Assembly (NCBI RefSeq): GCF_013248905.1
Contig: NZ_JABRVS010000001.1
Location: 3,596,001-3,660,000 of the forward strand
DNA: 64,000 bases
Direction of reading: 5' to 3'
Origin: Shewanella sp. VB17
Lineage (GTDB): Bacteria; Pseudomonadota; Gammaproteobacteria; Enterobacterales; Shewanellaceae
Every line of letters starts with the position of its first letter. Position 1 is the stretch's first letter. Positions 38,160 through 46,714 of this stretch are shown here, piece by piece. Below the pieces are notes generated by a model. It was not told the origin of the DNA. It saw nothing but the letters and a program-made list of their open reading frames with translations, and ran no database searches. The position numbers and the translations under genes are program-made.

Positions 38160-39569
38160 TTAGGAATTTATTCTATTTGCTACAAATTCAATCGCTTTGA
38201 GGATTCTTTGCTCACACCTAACCTTACCAACTAAAAATAAAGTAACATCAACACTAGGAGACATCCCAGCTCCCGTAACGGCGACACGCAAAGGCATCCC
38301 AACCTTCCCCATCCCAACGTCTAATTCTGCAGCGGTATCTTCAATCACTTGATGAATAACCTCTACAGTCCATTCATTTAACGCTATCAATTTCTGCTGT
38401 ATTAGTTTTAGAGGTTCCATGGCGACACCTCTAAGATGCTTCTTAGCTGCCGTTTCGTCAAAGTCAGTAAAATCTTCATAAAAATAACGGCTAGAAGCGG
38501 CTAACTCTTTCAACGTTTTAGCCCGTTCTGATAATGCTGATACGACTTGAGCTAATGCAGGGCCATTTGTAATGTCGATATTTTGATCCACCATATGCCA
38601 CTTCAGGTGCTCCGCAACATAATCAGGATCAAGTTCCTTTATATAATGCTGATTTAACCAAATCAATTTTTCTGTATTAAAAGCAGATGCCGCCTTATTA
38701 ATATCATCAAGTTTAAACAACTGCTTCATTTCATCAATTGAGAAAACTTCTTGATCTCCATGTGACCAACCTAAACGCACTAGATAGTTAAGTAACGCTT
38801 CAGGTAGGTAACCATCATCACGATACTGCATGACACCAACAGCGCCATGTCGCTTTGAAAGCTTGGCTCCATCATCTCCTAAAATCATAGCCACATGCGC
38901 GTATTCAGGGATAGGTGCTCCAAGTGCTTTAAGAATATTAATTTGACGAGGGGTGTTATTAATGTGATCTTCGCCACGAACAACACACGTGATCCCCATA
39001 TCCCAATCATCAACAACGACACAGAAGTTATAAGTAGGGGTGCCCTCAGTACGAGCAATAATGAGATCATCTAATCGTTCATTTGAGATTTCAATACGCC
39101 CACGAACGTGATCGTCAAATACGACACTGCCTTGCGTTGGGTTTTTAAAACGAATAACAAATGCCTCACTCGTTTCTTGTGGTGCTTTATCACGACAGCA
39201 GCCATCATATTTTTGCTGTAGGCCTTTTTCAGCCTGATCCTCACGCATAGCCTCTATGCGCTCACGTGAGCAGTAACATTTATAAGCACTGCCCTGCTCA
39301 AGCATTTGAGCAATAATTTCATTATAGCGATCAAAACGCTTAGTTTGGTAATAAGGGCCTTCATCCCAATTTAAACCTAACCACTGCATTCCCTCAAGAA
39401 TGGCTTCACATGCTTCTGGAGTAGAACGCTCAATATCAGTGTCTTCAACTCTCAACACAAAGTCACCTTGATTGGCACGAGCATATAACCATGAATAAAG
39501 CGCTGTACGAGCGCCACCAACATGCAAAAAACCAGTAGGGCTGGGAGCAAAACGCGTCTTAATTGTCAT
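38160..39569 (-). CDS. gltX: Glutamyl-tRNA synthetase
   Basis: A 469-residue class I synthetase that charges tRNA-Glu. The HIGH-type motif is in APSPTGFLHVGGARTAL and the KMSKS-type motif is KLSKRHG. A zinc-type cysteine cluster is visible (CYCSRERIE … GCCRD). The length matches the family. It directly precedes the seven-copy tRNA-Glu array, but that array has its own promoter. An inverted repeat (AGCCTAT…ATAGGCT, 39593-39611) lies in the 5' leader. Confidence 0.97.
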   Translation of the reverse strand: MTIKTRFAPSPTGFLHVGGARTALYSWLYARANQGDFVLRVEDTDIERSTPEACEAILEGMQWLGLNWDEGPYYQTKRFDRYNEIIAQMLEQGSAYKCYCSRERIEAMREDQAEKGLQQKYDGCCRDKAPQETSEAFVIRFKNPTQGSVVFDDHVRGRIEISNERLDDLIIARTEGTPTYNFCVVVDDWDMGITCVVRGEDHINNTPRQINILKALGAPIPEYAHVAMILGDDGAKLSKRHGAVGVMQYRDDGYLPEALLNYLVRLGWSHGDQEVFSIDEMKQLFKLDDINKAASAFNTEKLIWLNQHYIKELDPDYVAEHLKWHMVDQNIDITNGPALAQVVSALSERAKTLKELAASSRYFYEDFTDFDETAAKKHLRGVAMEPLKLIQQKLIALNEWTVEVIHQVIEDTAAELDVGMGKVGMPLRVAVTGAGMSPSVDVTLFLVGKVRCEQRILKAIEFVANRINS

Positions 39570-39938
39570 AATGGAACACTAACCTATATAGAAAGCCTAT
39601 ATTTAATAGGCTCTACCAATGAATGTGCTACATATACTAACAGCCAAATAGGATTAGGGAAATTCCCCTCTCTCCTTAATCATAGGATAAAGCGCAATTC
39701 GTACTTTCATCATGCTTTTTTCACGTATTAAGCATACGCTCAATCACAATATGGTTAGGCTATTACCAAGAAGTTTTACCCAACATTATAAATTAGCACG
39801 GTATGAAGACGGGTAAAAACAACAAAGCGTCGAACAACAAATCAACAACTTGAGCAAAATTAAGACATGCTGTTGTTATTTTACTAAAAAACCGTTGACA
39901 GTAAATTCTTCATCCCTATAATACGGCCCACACAGCGA
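39570..39938. other. Intergenic region between gltX and tRNA-Val array
   Basis: About 370 bp without a gene. It contains the gltX leader with a small inverted repeat near 39593-39611 and, at the other end, the tRNA-Val promoter. Nothing else stands out. Confidence 0.6.
39895..39922 (+). promoter_or_regulatory. tRNA-Val array promoter
   Basis: Consensus TTGACA (39895-39900) and TATAAT (39917-39922) are 16 bp apart, followed by a GC-rich discriminator (ACGGCCC), 16 bp before the first tRNA-Val. It looks like a strong stable-RNA promoter. Confidence 0.9.
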
Positions 39939-40014
39939 GGTCGATTAGCTCAGCTGGGAGAGCACCTCCCTTACAAGGAGGGGGTCACTGGTTCGAGCCC
40001 AGTATCGACCACCA
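39939..40014 (+). tRNA. tRNA-Val (TAC) copy 1
   Basis: A 76-nt gene with encoded CCA: acceptor GGTCGAT/ATCGACC, anticodon loop CTTACAA (TAC). First of six identical copies. Confidence 0.97.
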
Positions 40015-40066
40015 TTATCTTACAGAAAGTCTTAAATAAGATAAGTACAGCAACACAGTAAGCCCA

Positions 40067-40142
40067 GGTCGATTAGCTCAGCTGGGAGAGCACCTCCCTT
40101 ACAAGGAGGGGGTCACTGGTTCGAGCCCAGTATCGACCACCA
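40067..40142 (+). tRNA. tRNA-Val (TAC) copy 2
   Basis: Identical to copy 1; 52-bp spacer before it. Confidence 0.97.
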
Positions 40143-40194
40143 TTATCTTACAGAAAGTCTTGAATAAGATAAGTACAGCAACACAGTAAGCCCA

Positions 40195-40270
40195 GGTCGA
40201 TTAGCTCAGCTGGGAGAGCACCTCCCTTACAAGGAGGGGGTCACTGGTTCGAGCCCAGTATCGACCACCA
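40195..40270 (+). tRNA. tRNA-Val (TAC) copy 3
   Basis: Identical to copy 1; 128 bp from the start of copy 2. Confidence 0.97.
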
Positions 40271-40322
40271 TTATCTTACAGAAAGTCTTGAATAAGATAA
40301 GTACAGCAACACAGTAAGCCCA

Positions 40323-40398
40323 GGTCGATTAGCTCAGCTGGGAGAGCACCTCCCTTACAAGGAGGGGGTCACTGGTTCGAGCCCAGTATCGACCACCA
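40323..40398 (+). tRNA. tRNA-Val (TAC) copy 4
   Basis: Identical to copy 1; 128-bp period. Confidence 0.97.
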
Positions 40399-40450
40399 TT
40401 ATCTTACAGAAAGTCTTAAATAAGATAAGTACAGCAACACAGTAAGCCCA

Positions 40451-40526
40451 GGTCGATTAGCTCAGCTGGGAGAGCACCTCCCTTACAAGGAGGGGGTCAC
40501 TGGTTCGAGCCCAGTATCGACCACCA
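40451..40526 (+). tRNA. tRNA-Val (TAC) copy 5
   Basis: Identical to copy 1; 128-bp period. Confidence 0.97.
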
Positions 40527-40578
40527 TTATCTTACAGAAAGTCTTAAATAAGATAAGTACAGCAACACAGTAAGCCCA

Positions 40579-40654
40579 GGTCGATTAGCTCAGCTGGGAG
40601 AGCACCTCCCTTACAAGGAGGGGGTCACTGGTTCGAGCCCAGTATCGACCACCA
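40579..40654 (+). tRNA. tRNA-Val (TAC) copy 6
   Basis: Identical to copy 1; the last of the array. No clear terminator follows. Confidence 0.97.
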
Positions 40655-41000
40655 TCATAAATAGCATTCCTTCTCAATTACACATCTGAAAAATCTAAAT
40701 AACCTGAGCTCGGGTTAAGCAGCGCCGCTTAATATCGCTATTTTGGCCCCTATCTTTGTTGTGCTTTCTAGTCATAGCCAGCTATTACGTACGAAATCCC
40801 GCCTTGATATCGACAAAAATGTCGGCATTAAGCAAGTGGGTGAATAACAATTAAGTGGGATTTAACTTGTTGATTTTAAGTAAAAAGTTAAACGTATCTG
40901 ACACTCGTTATCTCGAGTTCAGGTTAAATACACATCATAAAAATAAAGACTATCTGCTACTGCAAACAAAATATGTAATTCGCTGTACTGGATTACGAAT
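40655..41000. other. Region after tRNA-Val array
   Basis: About 345 bp without a supported gene. The start can form weak hairpins (AACCTGAGCTCGGGTT at about 40700) but no T-run terminator is evident. Confidence 0.5.
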
Positions 41001-41260
41001 TAAGGTTCGTCGTTCGAGTCAATATCAGAATTGCAGTTCCTGCCATGTTAGGCCCATTCTATCTCCCCAGCAGGTTAATGGTATTTCGCCATCAGTATCC
41101 TGATCTTAAGCTATCACTTTTTGAAGGAGGTACACGTGACTCGTTGAAAATGCTGATAAATGAAGAGGTAAATATCGCTATTATTACGGTCCACGATTTA
41201 ACACCTGAGCTTGATAGCCACCTATTGTTAACTGAACAAATGCTAACTCGCGCCACTTAA
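41001..41260 (+). pseudogene. LysR-family regulator remnant
   Basis: A plus-strand frame reads RIAVPAMLGPFYLPSRLMVFRHQYPD, LKLSLFEGGTRDSLKMLINEEVNIAII and then stops. This is the early part of a LysR substrate-binding domain (usual pattern: LGPYLLP…F…YPD…L.EG.T..L…L..GE.D.AI). No helix-turn-helix precedes it and the rest of the domain is missing. It overlaps the end of maiA by 4 bp, so it is a truncated leftover. Confidence 0.75.
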
Positions 41261-41910
41261 TCTGCATCAACCTGATTCTCAGGAGTCGCATCGATAAATG
41301 CATCCAATTGATTACAATTGTCGGTAATACGTAAAATATTGACATAGGAGGTCAAATCAACCTTAAACCGAATCGCATTGTAAACCTGAGGCACTAAACA
41401 CACATCAACTAAGGTCACAGAATCACCAAAACAAAAACGACCAGAATACTTAACCAGTTGCTTTTCTAAAGCACGAAAACCTTCATGGATCCAATGGTGG
41501 TACCATGCAGATTTAGTATCATCATCCACATTGAGTTTTTTCACAAGATACTGCAAAACTTTCAAATTATTAAGAGGGTGTACTTCACATGCAATCGACA
41601 TCGCCATTGAGCGTACTATGGCTTTGTCTTGTATATTTTGAGGTAATAATGCCAAGTGAGAATACTTTTCATCTAGGTATTCTATAATCGCAAGCGACTG
41701 AGATAACACAACCTCATCATCAGAGTCGGTATCAACAAACGTTGGCACTAACTCTTGAGGGTTTAATTTGGCATAATCGACTTTATGCTGCTCCCCACCA
41801 CTTTTAACCAAATGAACAGAGACTTGTTCAAATGCTAGTTTTTTGTAATTTAATGCGATTCTGACTCGATAAGCAGCGCTTGAGCGCCAATAACCATAAA
41901 GTTTCAACAT
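41257..41910 (-). CDS. maiA: Maleylacetoacetate isomerase
   Basis: A 217-residue zeta-class glutathione transferase that isomerises maleylacetoacetate to fumarylacetoacetate in tyrosine breakdown. The glutathione-site signature YGYWRSSAAYRVRIALN is at the N-terminus, with the family segments NPQELVPTFVD and LSQSLAIIEYLDE. It lies downstream of the fumarylacetoacetase gene, separated by a hairpin terminator. Confidence 0.93.
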   Translation of the reverse strand: MLKLYGYWRSSAAYRVRIALNYKKLAFEQVSVHLVKSGGEQHKVDYAKLNPQELVPTFVDTDSDDEVVLSQSLAIIEYLDEKYSHLALLPQNIQDKAIVRSMAMSIACEVHPLNNLKVLQYLVKKLNVDDDTKSAWYHHWIHEGFRALEKQLVKYSGRFCFGDSVTLVDVCLVPQVYNAIRFKVDLTSYVNILRITDNCNQLDAFIDATPENQVDAD

Positions 41911-41930
41911 AAAATATTCCTCTTATCGAC

Positions 41931-41960
41931 AAAAAAGCCCAATTCATTGAATTAGGCCTT
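41931..41960 (-). terminator. Terminator between fumarylacetoacetase gene and maiA
   Basis: On the minus strand the stem AAGGCCTAATTC/GAATTGGGCTT is followed by T6, 70 bp after the upstream gene and 21 bp before maiA. It should reduce read-through into maiA. Confidence 0.7.
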
Positions 41961-42029
41961 ATGCGTATATTTAGATAGCGTTAATTGATCATTTGTCTCA
42001 TACGCAAGCTGCCAAATACAGGTTAATAG

Positions 42030-43016
42030 CTAAGCTTTATACTCCACAATCTGTTGATCAATTGAACCGAAAATAGTCATCTTATTATCGTCAAGCATTT
42101 CAATTTTCACCCGATCACCGAACTTCATAAATGAAGTCGATGGCTTTCCGTCTGCAATGGTCTCAAGCATACGAATTTCAGCCAAACAGCTTGAACCAGC
42201 ACTGCGATCATAATTAGAAATAGTACCAGAACCAATAATTGCGCCAGCACCCAGAGGACGAGTTTTAGCCACGTGAGATACCAGTTGATTGAAATTAAAT
42301 GTCATATCAACACCCGCATTAGGCTGGCCGAAAAGTGTATTGTTGAGATGAGTGATTAAAGGTAAATGCACTTTAGCGTCTTCCCAACGAGGACCCAATT
42401 CATCTGGGGTTACTGCAACCGGAGAAAAACTACTAGATGGCTTAGCCTGATAAAAACCAAAACCTTTAGCTAACTCTCCAGGGATGAGATTACGCAATGA
42501 AACATCATTAACTAACATCAACAGTTTAATGTGTTTCTCTGCATTCTCTGCTGATACTCCCATAGGCACATCATCAGTGATCACGGCAATTTCAGACTCA
42601 AAATCAATGCCCCACTCTTCACTTGCTAAAGGAATATCGGCTTTAGGTCCAATAAAACAATCTGAGCCTCCTTGATATACTAAGGGATCGGTCCAAAAAG
42701 TCTCCGGCATCTCTGCACCACGAGCTTTTCTAACTAATTCAACATGATTCACATAGGCGCTACCATCAGCCCATTGATAAGCACGAGGTAAAGGAGATAA
42801 ACATTTAGATTCTTCAAAATCGATAGCGTTATCGATCAATCCATCATTCAATGCATCATATAACTCTCTCAATTGTGGCTCAAGTAACTGCCAAGCATCC
42901 AATAGCTCTTGCATAGTATGTGCGATTGCCGGCACCGCAACTGTTTTAGTAAGATTTTTACTGACTAACATCAATTGGCCATCACGACGACCATTGTTAT
43001 AACTGGCTAACTTCAT
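42030..43016 (-). CDS. Fumarylacetoacetate hydrolase family protein
   Basis: A 328-residue FAH-fold enzyme, most likely the last step of tyrosine catabolism (fumarylacetoacetate to fumarate and acetoacetate), given maiA next door. Metal-site and family segments are visible: IDFESEIAVITDD, VNDVSLRNLIPGE, GFGFYQAKPSSSFSPVAVTPDELG and GAGAIIGSGTISN. The frame is open 26 codons further, but the ATG at 43016 has an AGGAG ribosome site and matches the family start (MKLASYNNGRRDG). A TyrR-box-like site lies 209 bp upstream. Confidence 0.9.
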   Translation of the reverse strand: MKLASYNNGRRDGQLMLVSKNLTKTVAVPAIAHTMQELLDAWQLLEPQLRELYDALNDGLIDNAIDFEESKCLSPLPRAYQWADGSAYVNHVELVRKARGAEMPETFWTDPLVYQGGSDCFIGPKADIPLASEEWGIDFESEIAVITDDVPMGVSAENAEKHIKLLMLVNDVSLRNLIPGELAKGFGFYQAKPSSSFSPVAVTPDELGPRWEDAKVHLPLITHLNNTLFGQPNAGVDMTFNFNQLVSHVAKTRPLGAGAIIGSGTISNYDRSAGSSCLAEIRMLETIADGKPSTSFMKFGDRVKIEMLDDNKMTIFGSIDQQIVEYKA

Positions 43017-43065
43017 ACCTGCTCCTCTCCTGAGACTTTCAATATCAACCAAATAAATTGCGCTT

Positions 43066-43127
43066 ATACCCAAGTCACTTTTTGACATGCTCAATTCTGC
43101 ATCTGGGCATCACTTTGAATAATAGGA
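43066..43127. repeat. Degenerate palindromic repeat copy
   Basis: Begins TATACCCAAGTCACTTTTTG, then ATGC, and ends with a GCATC…CACTTTGAATA arm. It is a short relative of the 29901-29994 element in the leader of the fumarylacetoacetase-family gene. Confidence 0.45.
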
Positions 43128-43224
43128 TGATATTTGACACAATAATGACAATAGAAATACAGTAAACGAAAGCCAATAGGAATAGCATCACACAAATCGC
43201 TTATTCATTATTTCTACCCTATTC

Positions 43225-43242
43225 TGTAAAGAAATGGTTACA
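43225..43242. promoter_or_regulatory. TyrR-box-like operator
   Basis: TGTAAAGAAATGGTTACA matches the TyrR consensus TGTAAA-N6-TTTACA with one mismatch. It lies between tyrR and the divergent-facing upstream region of the fumarylacetoacetase gene, so TyrR may control that gene. Confidence 0.65.
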
Positions 43243-43245
43243 CTA

Positions 43246-43272
43246 AAAAAGCCCTATGTCACCTTGGGCTTT
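43246..43272 (-). terminator. tyrR terminator
   Basis: On the minus strand AAAGCCC … GGGCTTTTTT forms a stem with a T-run, about 50 bp past the tyrR stop and right beside the TyrR box. Confidence 0.75.
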
Positions 43273-43320
43273 ATACACTTACAATGGTGAAAAACTCCAC
43301 AATAAAATGGCAATATACAG

Positions 43321-44865
43321 TTACATCAACTTTTGTTTATTTATTTTATATTCTCTAAGTTTGTTCGCGATTGCGGTATGCGAAACGCCTAACTTCTTAG
43401 CAAGCTGTCGCGTACTTGGGTATGCTGGGTAAAGTCTTCTGAGTAAACTGGCTTCAAATTGCTTCATTGCATGATCTAAACTTCCCTCAAACTGATGATC
43501 AAAATAACCGAAACCTTCTGCATAGGAGGGTAAATTTAATTGCTCAACCGTTAATTCTGCAGAGCCATTCCACATAGAAACCGCCCTAAAAATCGCATTT
43601 TTAAGCTGTCTCACATTACCGGGCCAAGCATAGTTCAATAAATGTTCACGGCATTGAGCCGAAATTCTACGAATAGGAATAGACAATTGTTGACTGTAAT
43701 GCTCTAGGAACATTTCAGTAAGAGGGATCACATCAACTTTACGTTCGCGCAGCGAAGGAAGATGAAAACTCAGTACATGTATCCGATAATATAAATCTTC
43801 TCTGAAGTCCCCTGTTTGGCAAAGTTCAGCTAAGTTTTTCTGAGTGGAGCAAATTATTCGCACATCCGCCCTCACTTCTTGATCTTCGCCCAAGCGTCTA
43901 AACGTGCCATCTTGCAATAATCGTAATAACTTTACCTGTACGGTTTTTGACATTTCAGCGATCTCATCAAGAAACACGGTACCGCCCTTTCCTTCTTCAA
44001 AAAAACCTCTTTTTCCCACCTCTCCATGACTAACATAACCAAACAACTCTTCCTCAGCGGCACTGTCAGGTAAGGCTGCGCAGTTAATCGTAATAAACGG
44101 ATATTCTCTACGCATACTGGCATCATGACACGCTCTTGCCATCAGCTCCTTACCTGTCCCAGTTTCACCTGTAATTAACAACGGAGCATCAAGCTGAGCC
44201 ATTCTACGTGCTTGTACAAGCACCTCTTTCATCTTACTACTACTTGCTAATACATTTTCAAAACCAACAGTTTGGTTTTGCAGCGCATTAAATTGCTTAC
44301 CAAGTCTTGCTGGAGATTTTAGCGACACCACAGCACCGGCTAGAATGGATTTATCACTCTCATCGGGGAGATAAATAGGCAACATTTCTGCCAAGTATTC
44401 ATGTTGGCCAATATTGACTCGCGTTGCTTGGGCTAGCACCATACTTTCACTTAGCCATCGATTAAAATTAAAACCTTGCACCCAATGACTTAAAGGTTCA
44501 TCGACTATGTCATGCTCATTGATCCCTATCGTCATTACCGCAGACTCATTAACAATCCGAACTCTCCCCTTCACATCTATGGAGAAAACTGAATCAGGTA
44601 ATGTTTTCAACAGGGTTTTTAACGCATAGTGTTCTTGCTCTGATGGCATAAATGAAACAGTTCGCACATCAGTAACCCCTTCTATTTTACGAATTAAAGG
44701 TAAAAGTTCACTCAGAGTATTAAAACTAACCTCCGCAAATTGCAAGTAGAGAAAACCCTGATTACTGGCATCGATGGCCAACAGGTTTATCCCGTAACCC
44801 TCTAAAATCATTAAAATATCTTTCGCTAGACCCACGCGATCCAAACAACATACTTCCAACCGCAT
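43321..44865 (-). CDS. tyrR: Aromatic amino-acid regulator TyrR
   Basis: A 514-residue regulator: N-terminal ACT domain (MRLEVCCLDRVGLAKDIL), PAS domain (~80-190), an AAA+ domain with Walker A GETGTGKE and Walker B GGTVFLDEIAEM, then a C-terminal helix-turn-helix (STRQLAKKLGVSHTAIANKL). The GAFTGA loop of true sigma-54 activators is replaced by GYVSHGEVGKRG, as in TyrR, which works on sigma-70 promoters. It lies among phhA, phhB and tyrosine-catabolic genes that are its likely targets. Confidence 0.95.
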   Translation of the reverse strand: MRLEVCCLDRVGLAKDILMILEGYGINLLAIDASNQGFLYLQFAEVSFNTLSELLPLIRKIEGVTDVRTVSFMPSEQEHYALKTLLKTLPDSVFSIDVKGRVRIVNESAVMTIGINEHDIVDEPLSHWVQGFNFNRWLSESMVLAQATRVNIGQHEYLAEMLPIYLPDESDKSILAGAVVSLKSPARLGKQFNALQNQTVGFENVLASSSKMKEVLVQARRMAQLDAPLLITGETGTGKELMARACHDASMRREYPFITINCAALPDSAAEEELFGYVSHGEVGKRGFFEEGKGGTVFLDEIAEMSKTVQVKLLRLLQDGTFRRLGEDQEVRADVRIICSTQKNLAELCQTGDFREDLYYRIHVLSFHLPSLRERKVDVIPLTEMFLEHYSQQLSIPIRRISAQCREHLLNYAWPGNVRQLKNAIFRAVSMWNGSAELTVEQLNLPSYAEGFGYFDHQFEGSLDHAMKQFEASLLRRLYPAYPSTRQLAKKLGVSHTAIANKLREYKINKQKLM

Positions 44866-45235
44866 ACAGATACACTTCCCTTTTTTAAGAATATTATTAG
44901 TGGGATTAATGCTAAATTACAGAGTCAACCTTTTAAAGGGTGATTGTACGTAACAAAAGATAACCACAGTACTTTAAACGCCTACCCCACGCTACTTCAA
45001 CGTGCTAAATATTAATATCGAAATAATCTTGGGGTATGAGTGATATAGACAAGAGCGCCACCTTACTTCAATCATGGCCTCATTCAACTGCCAACAGACA
45101 CTCTCAATGAGCACCTTGAGGCAGTGTAGATACACGTTAGAAGGTTATGATTATTGTGGCAAGTCTTGTTTACAGACAGAAGTGTAACAAAAATACAACA
45201 AGGTAAATACCTAGATATTATTTATCTATGATAAT
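44866..45235. other. Intergenic region between tyrR and phhB
   Basis: About 370 bp without a gene. A degenerate palindromic repeat (TACCCCACGCTACTTCAACG … TTGGGGTA, 44983-45038) resembles the 29901-29994 family. The tyrR promoter should lie near 44870-44950. Confidence 0.5.
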
Positions 45236-45574
45236 TTAATCCATTAATTGATCAGTCTTGGATGCCATAATGAAATCATTATGGTGCAGACCCTTAACCG
45301 AATGAGACCACCAAGTCACCGTCACTTTACCCCATTCTGTGAGTATACCTGGATGATGAAATTCCTCTTCTGCTAGCTCAGCAAGTTTATTAGTAAACAC
45401 CATTGCTAACTTAAAATTCTTAAATTTATATACCCGCTCTAACTGCATAATGCTATCACGTACGTTAACATCCCAGTCCGGAATGAGTGGAAGCAACTGT
45501 GCCAGTTCACTCTCAGTCACCTTAGGGGCATCCAATTGGCAAGCTTCGCACTTCATCTCAGCTAACTTAGTCAT
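45236..45574 (-). CDS. phhB: Pterin-4a-carbinolamine dehydratase
   Basis: A 112-residue enzyme that recycles the pterin cofactor of phenylalanine hydroxylase. The signature histidines are in EEFHHPGI and TWWSHSVKGLHHNDF. It lies 48 bp after phhA, probably cotranscribed. Confidence 0.95.
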   Translation of the reverse strand: MTKLAEMKCEACQLDAPKVTESELAQLLPLIPDWDVNVRDSIMQLERVYKFKNFKLAMVFTNKLAELAEEEFHHPGILTEWGKVTVTWWSHSVKGLHHNDFIMASKTDQLMD

Positions 45575-45622
45575 CTATCAATCCTTCCATTATTACGATT
45601 ATATTTATGCGCGTTATTGATA

Positions 45623-46432
45623 TTAACTCGCTTTGAATTTTGTCTTAAAAAGAGGCGGGAATAGCCCCAATTCTTTTGCTTTTTTCACTGCTCCCATAAT
45701 ATCCATTTTCACTATTTCATCAAGGTATTCAATTTTATCAATAACATAGTAAATAGGTTGCATAATATCGATACGATAAGGGGTTCTCAATATATCAATG
45801 AGATCAAACGACTTAATCTGCGGCCTCTCCCCCATTGCATAAAGCGTTTCACCTGGCGAGCTTAAAATGCCACCACCATAAATTTGTAATGATTTATCTT
45901 TTGCTCGTACAAGTCCAAATTCCACGGTAAACCAATATAGTCTCGCTAGAAACACACGATCTTCTTTACTTGCAGCCAAACCTAACTTGCCATACATATG
46001 CGAAAAATGAGCAAACGATGGGTTGGTCAATAATGGGCAATGTCCAAATACTTCATGAAAAATATCAGGCTCACGCAAATAATCAAACTCGTCAGCGCTG
46101 CGAATAAAAGTCGCAACAGGGAACTCTTTATTTGCCAATAATCCAAAAAATTTCTCGAACGAAATCAGTGCAGGAACCGCTGCAGTCTTCCAGCCTGTCG
46201 TATCCAGTAGCACTTTGTCTATATTCGTCAATTGGGGGATCGTATCATGAGATAACGCGAGCGCTTTCAACCCTGATTGATATTCTGTACAAGCATATAG
46301 GGATAAATTACTTAACTGTCTATTGTAAAGAGCTTGCCAAATATCATGCTCTTCTTTAGGAAAATGTAATAAACCATTTGCATCAGGCAAACGGGCCATA
46401 TACTCAGTTTTTTTACTCATTTTTATCTGCAT
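45623..46432 (-). CDS. phhA: Phenylalanine 4-hydroxylase
   Basis: A 269-residue iron- and pterin-dependent monooxygenase converting phenylalanine to tyrosine. The iron ligands are the two histidines of DIFHEVFGHCPLL and the glutamate of FTVEFGL. It is a bacterial-length catalytic domain without the eukaryotic regulatory ACT domain. Starts at 46432 and at the ATG five codons in (MSKKTEYM) are both possible. A half-match to a TyrR box (TGTAAAATAAAAAGTACG, about 46590-46607) lies upstream, weak evidence only. Confidence 0.95.
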   Translation of the reverse strand: MQIKMSKKTEYMARLPDANGLLHFPKEEHDIWQALYNRQLSNLSLYACTEYQSGLKALALSHDTIPQLTNIDKVLLDTTGWKTAAVPALISFEKFFGLLANKEFPVATFIRSADEFDYLREPDIFHEVFGHCPLLTNPSFAHFSHMYGKLGLAASKEDRVFLARLYWFTVEFGLVRAKDKSLQIYGGGILSSPGETLYAMGERPQIKSFDLIDILRTPYRIDIMQPIYYVIDKIEYLDEIVKMDIMGAVKKAKELGLFPPLFKTKFKAS

Positions 46433-46714
46433 ATGTGATGGAACACATCCCCATAGTTGACTAAAGTAACTTTATTGTTAACCACTTGGCGTTTTTTATT
46501 GCGTAACATCTGAAAATATTATCGTAAAAAAAAGATGACAAAAACAAGAAAACAACAACTAAACCTCTAATAAAAAACACTTTAATTCGTACTTTTTATT
46601 TTACACAAAAAATCACACCTAAAAATAATGAGTAACACGCTATTAAGATAGCTTTTCAGTGTCAGTTTATTAGAATATGTCTATTACGTGATTAAGTATC
46701 ATTAAAGGGAAAGC

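Larger units (their letters stand above)
39939..40654. repeat. 128-bp tandem repeat array carrying tRNA-Val
   Basis: Six tRNAs with an exact 128-bp period and five near-identical 52-bp spacers. Each spacer can fold TTATCTTA…TAAGATAA (8-bp stem), a possible RNase processing signal between tRNAs. The only spacer variation is CTTAAAT/CTTGAAT. Confidence 0.95.

Noticed and set aside
35781..40654. Possible CRISPR array in the regularly spaced repeats
   Set aside because: The repeated parts are tRNA genes with identical spacers; CRISPR would have short repeats and unique spacers, and no cas genes are present.
40855..41103. 82-codon frame with CxxC (NCSSCH)
   Set aside because: It is an off-frame reading over the LysR remnant; the LysR frame explains the sequence better.
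46433..46714. Sigma-54 promoter for phhA
   Set aside because: No GG-N10-GC element in the right orientation was found; only a half TyrR-box-like match is present.
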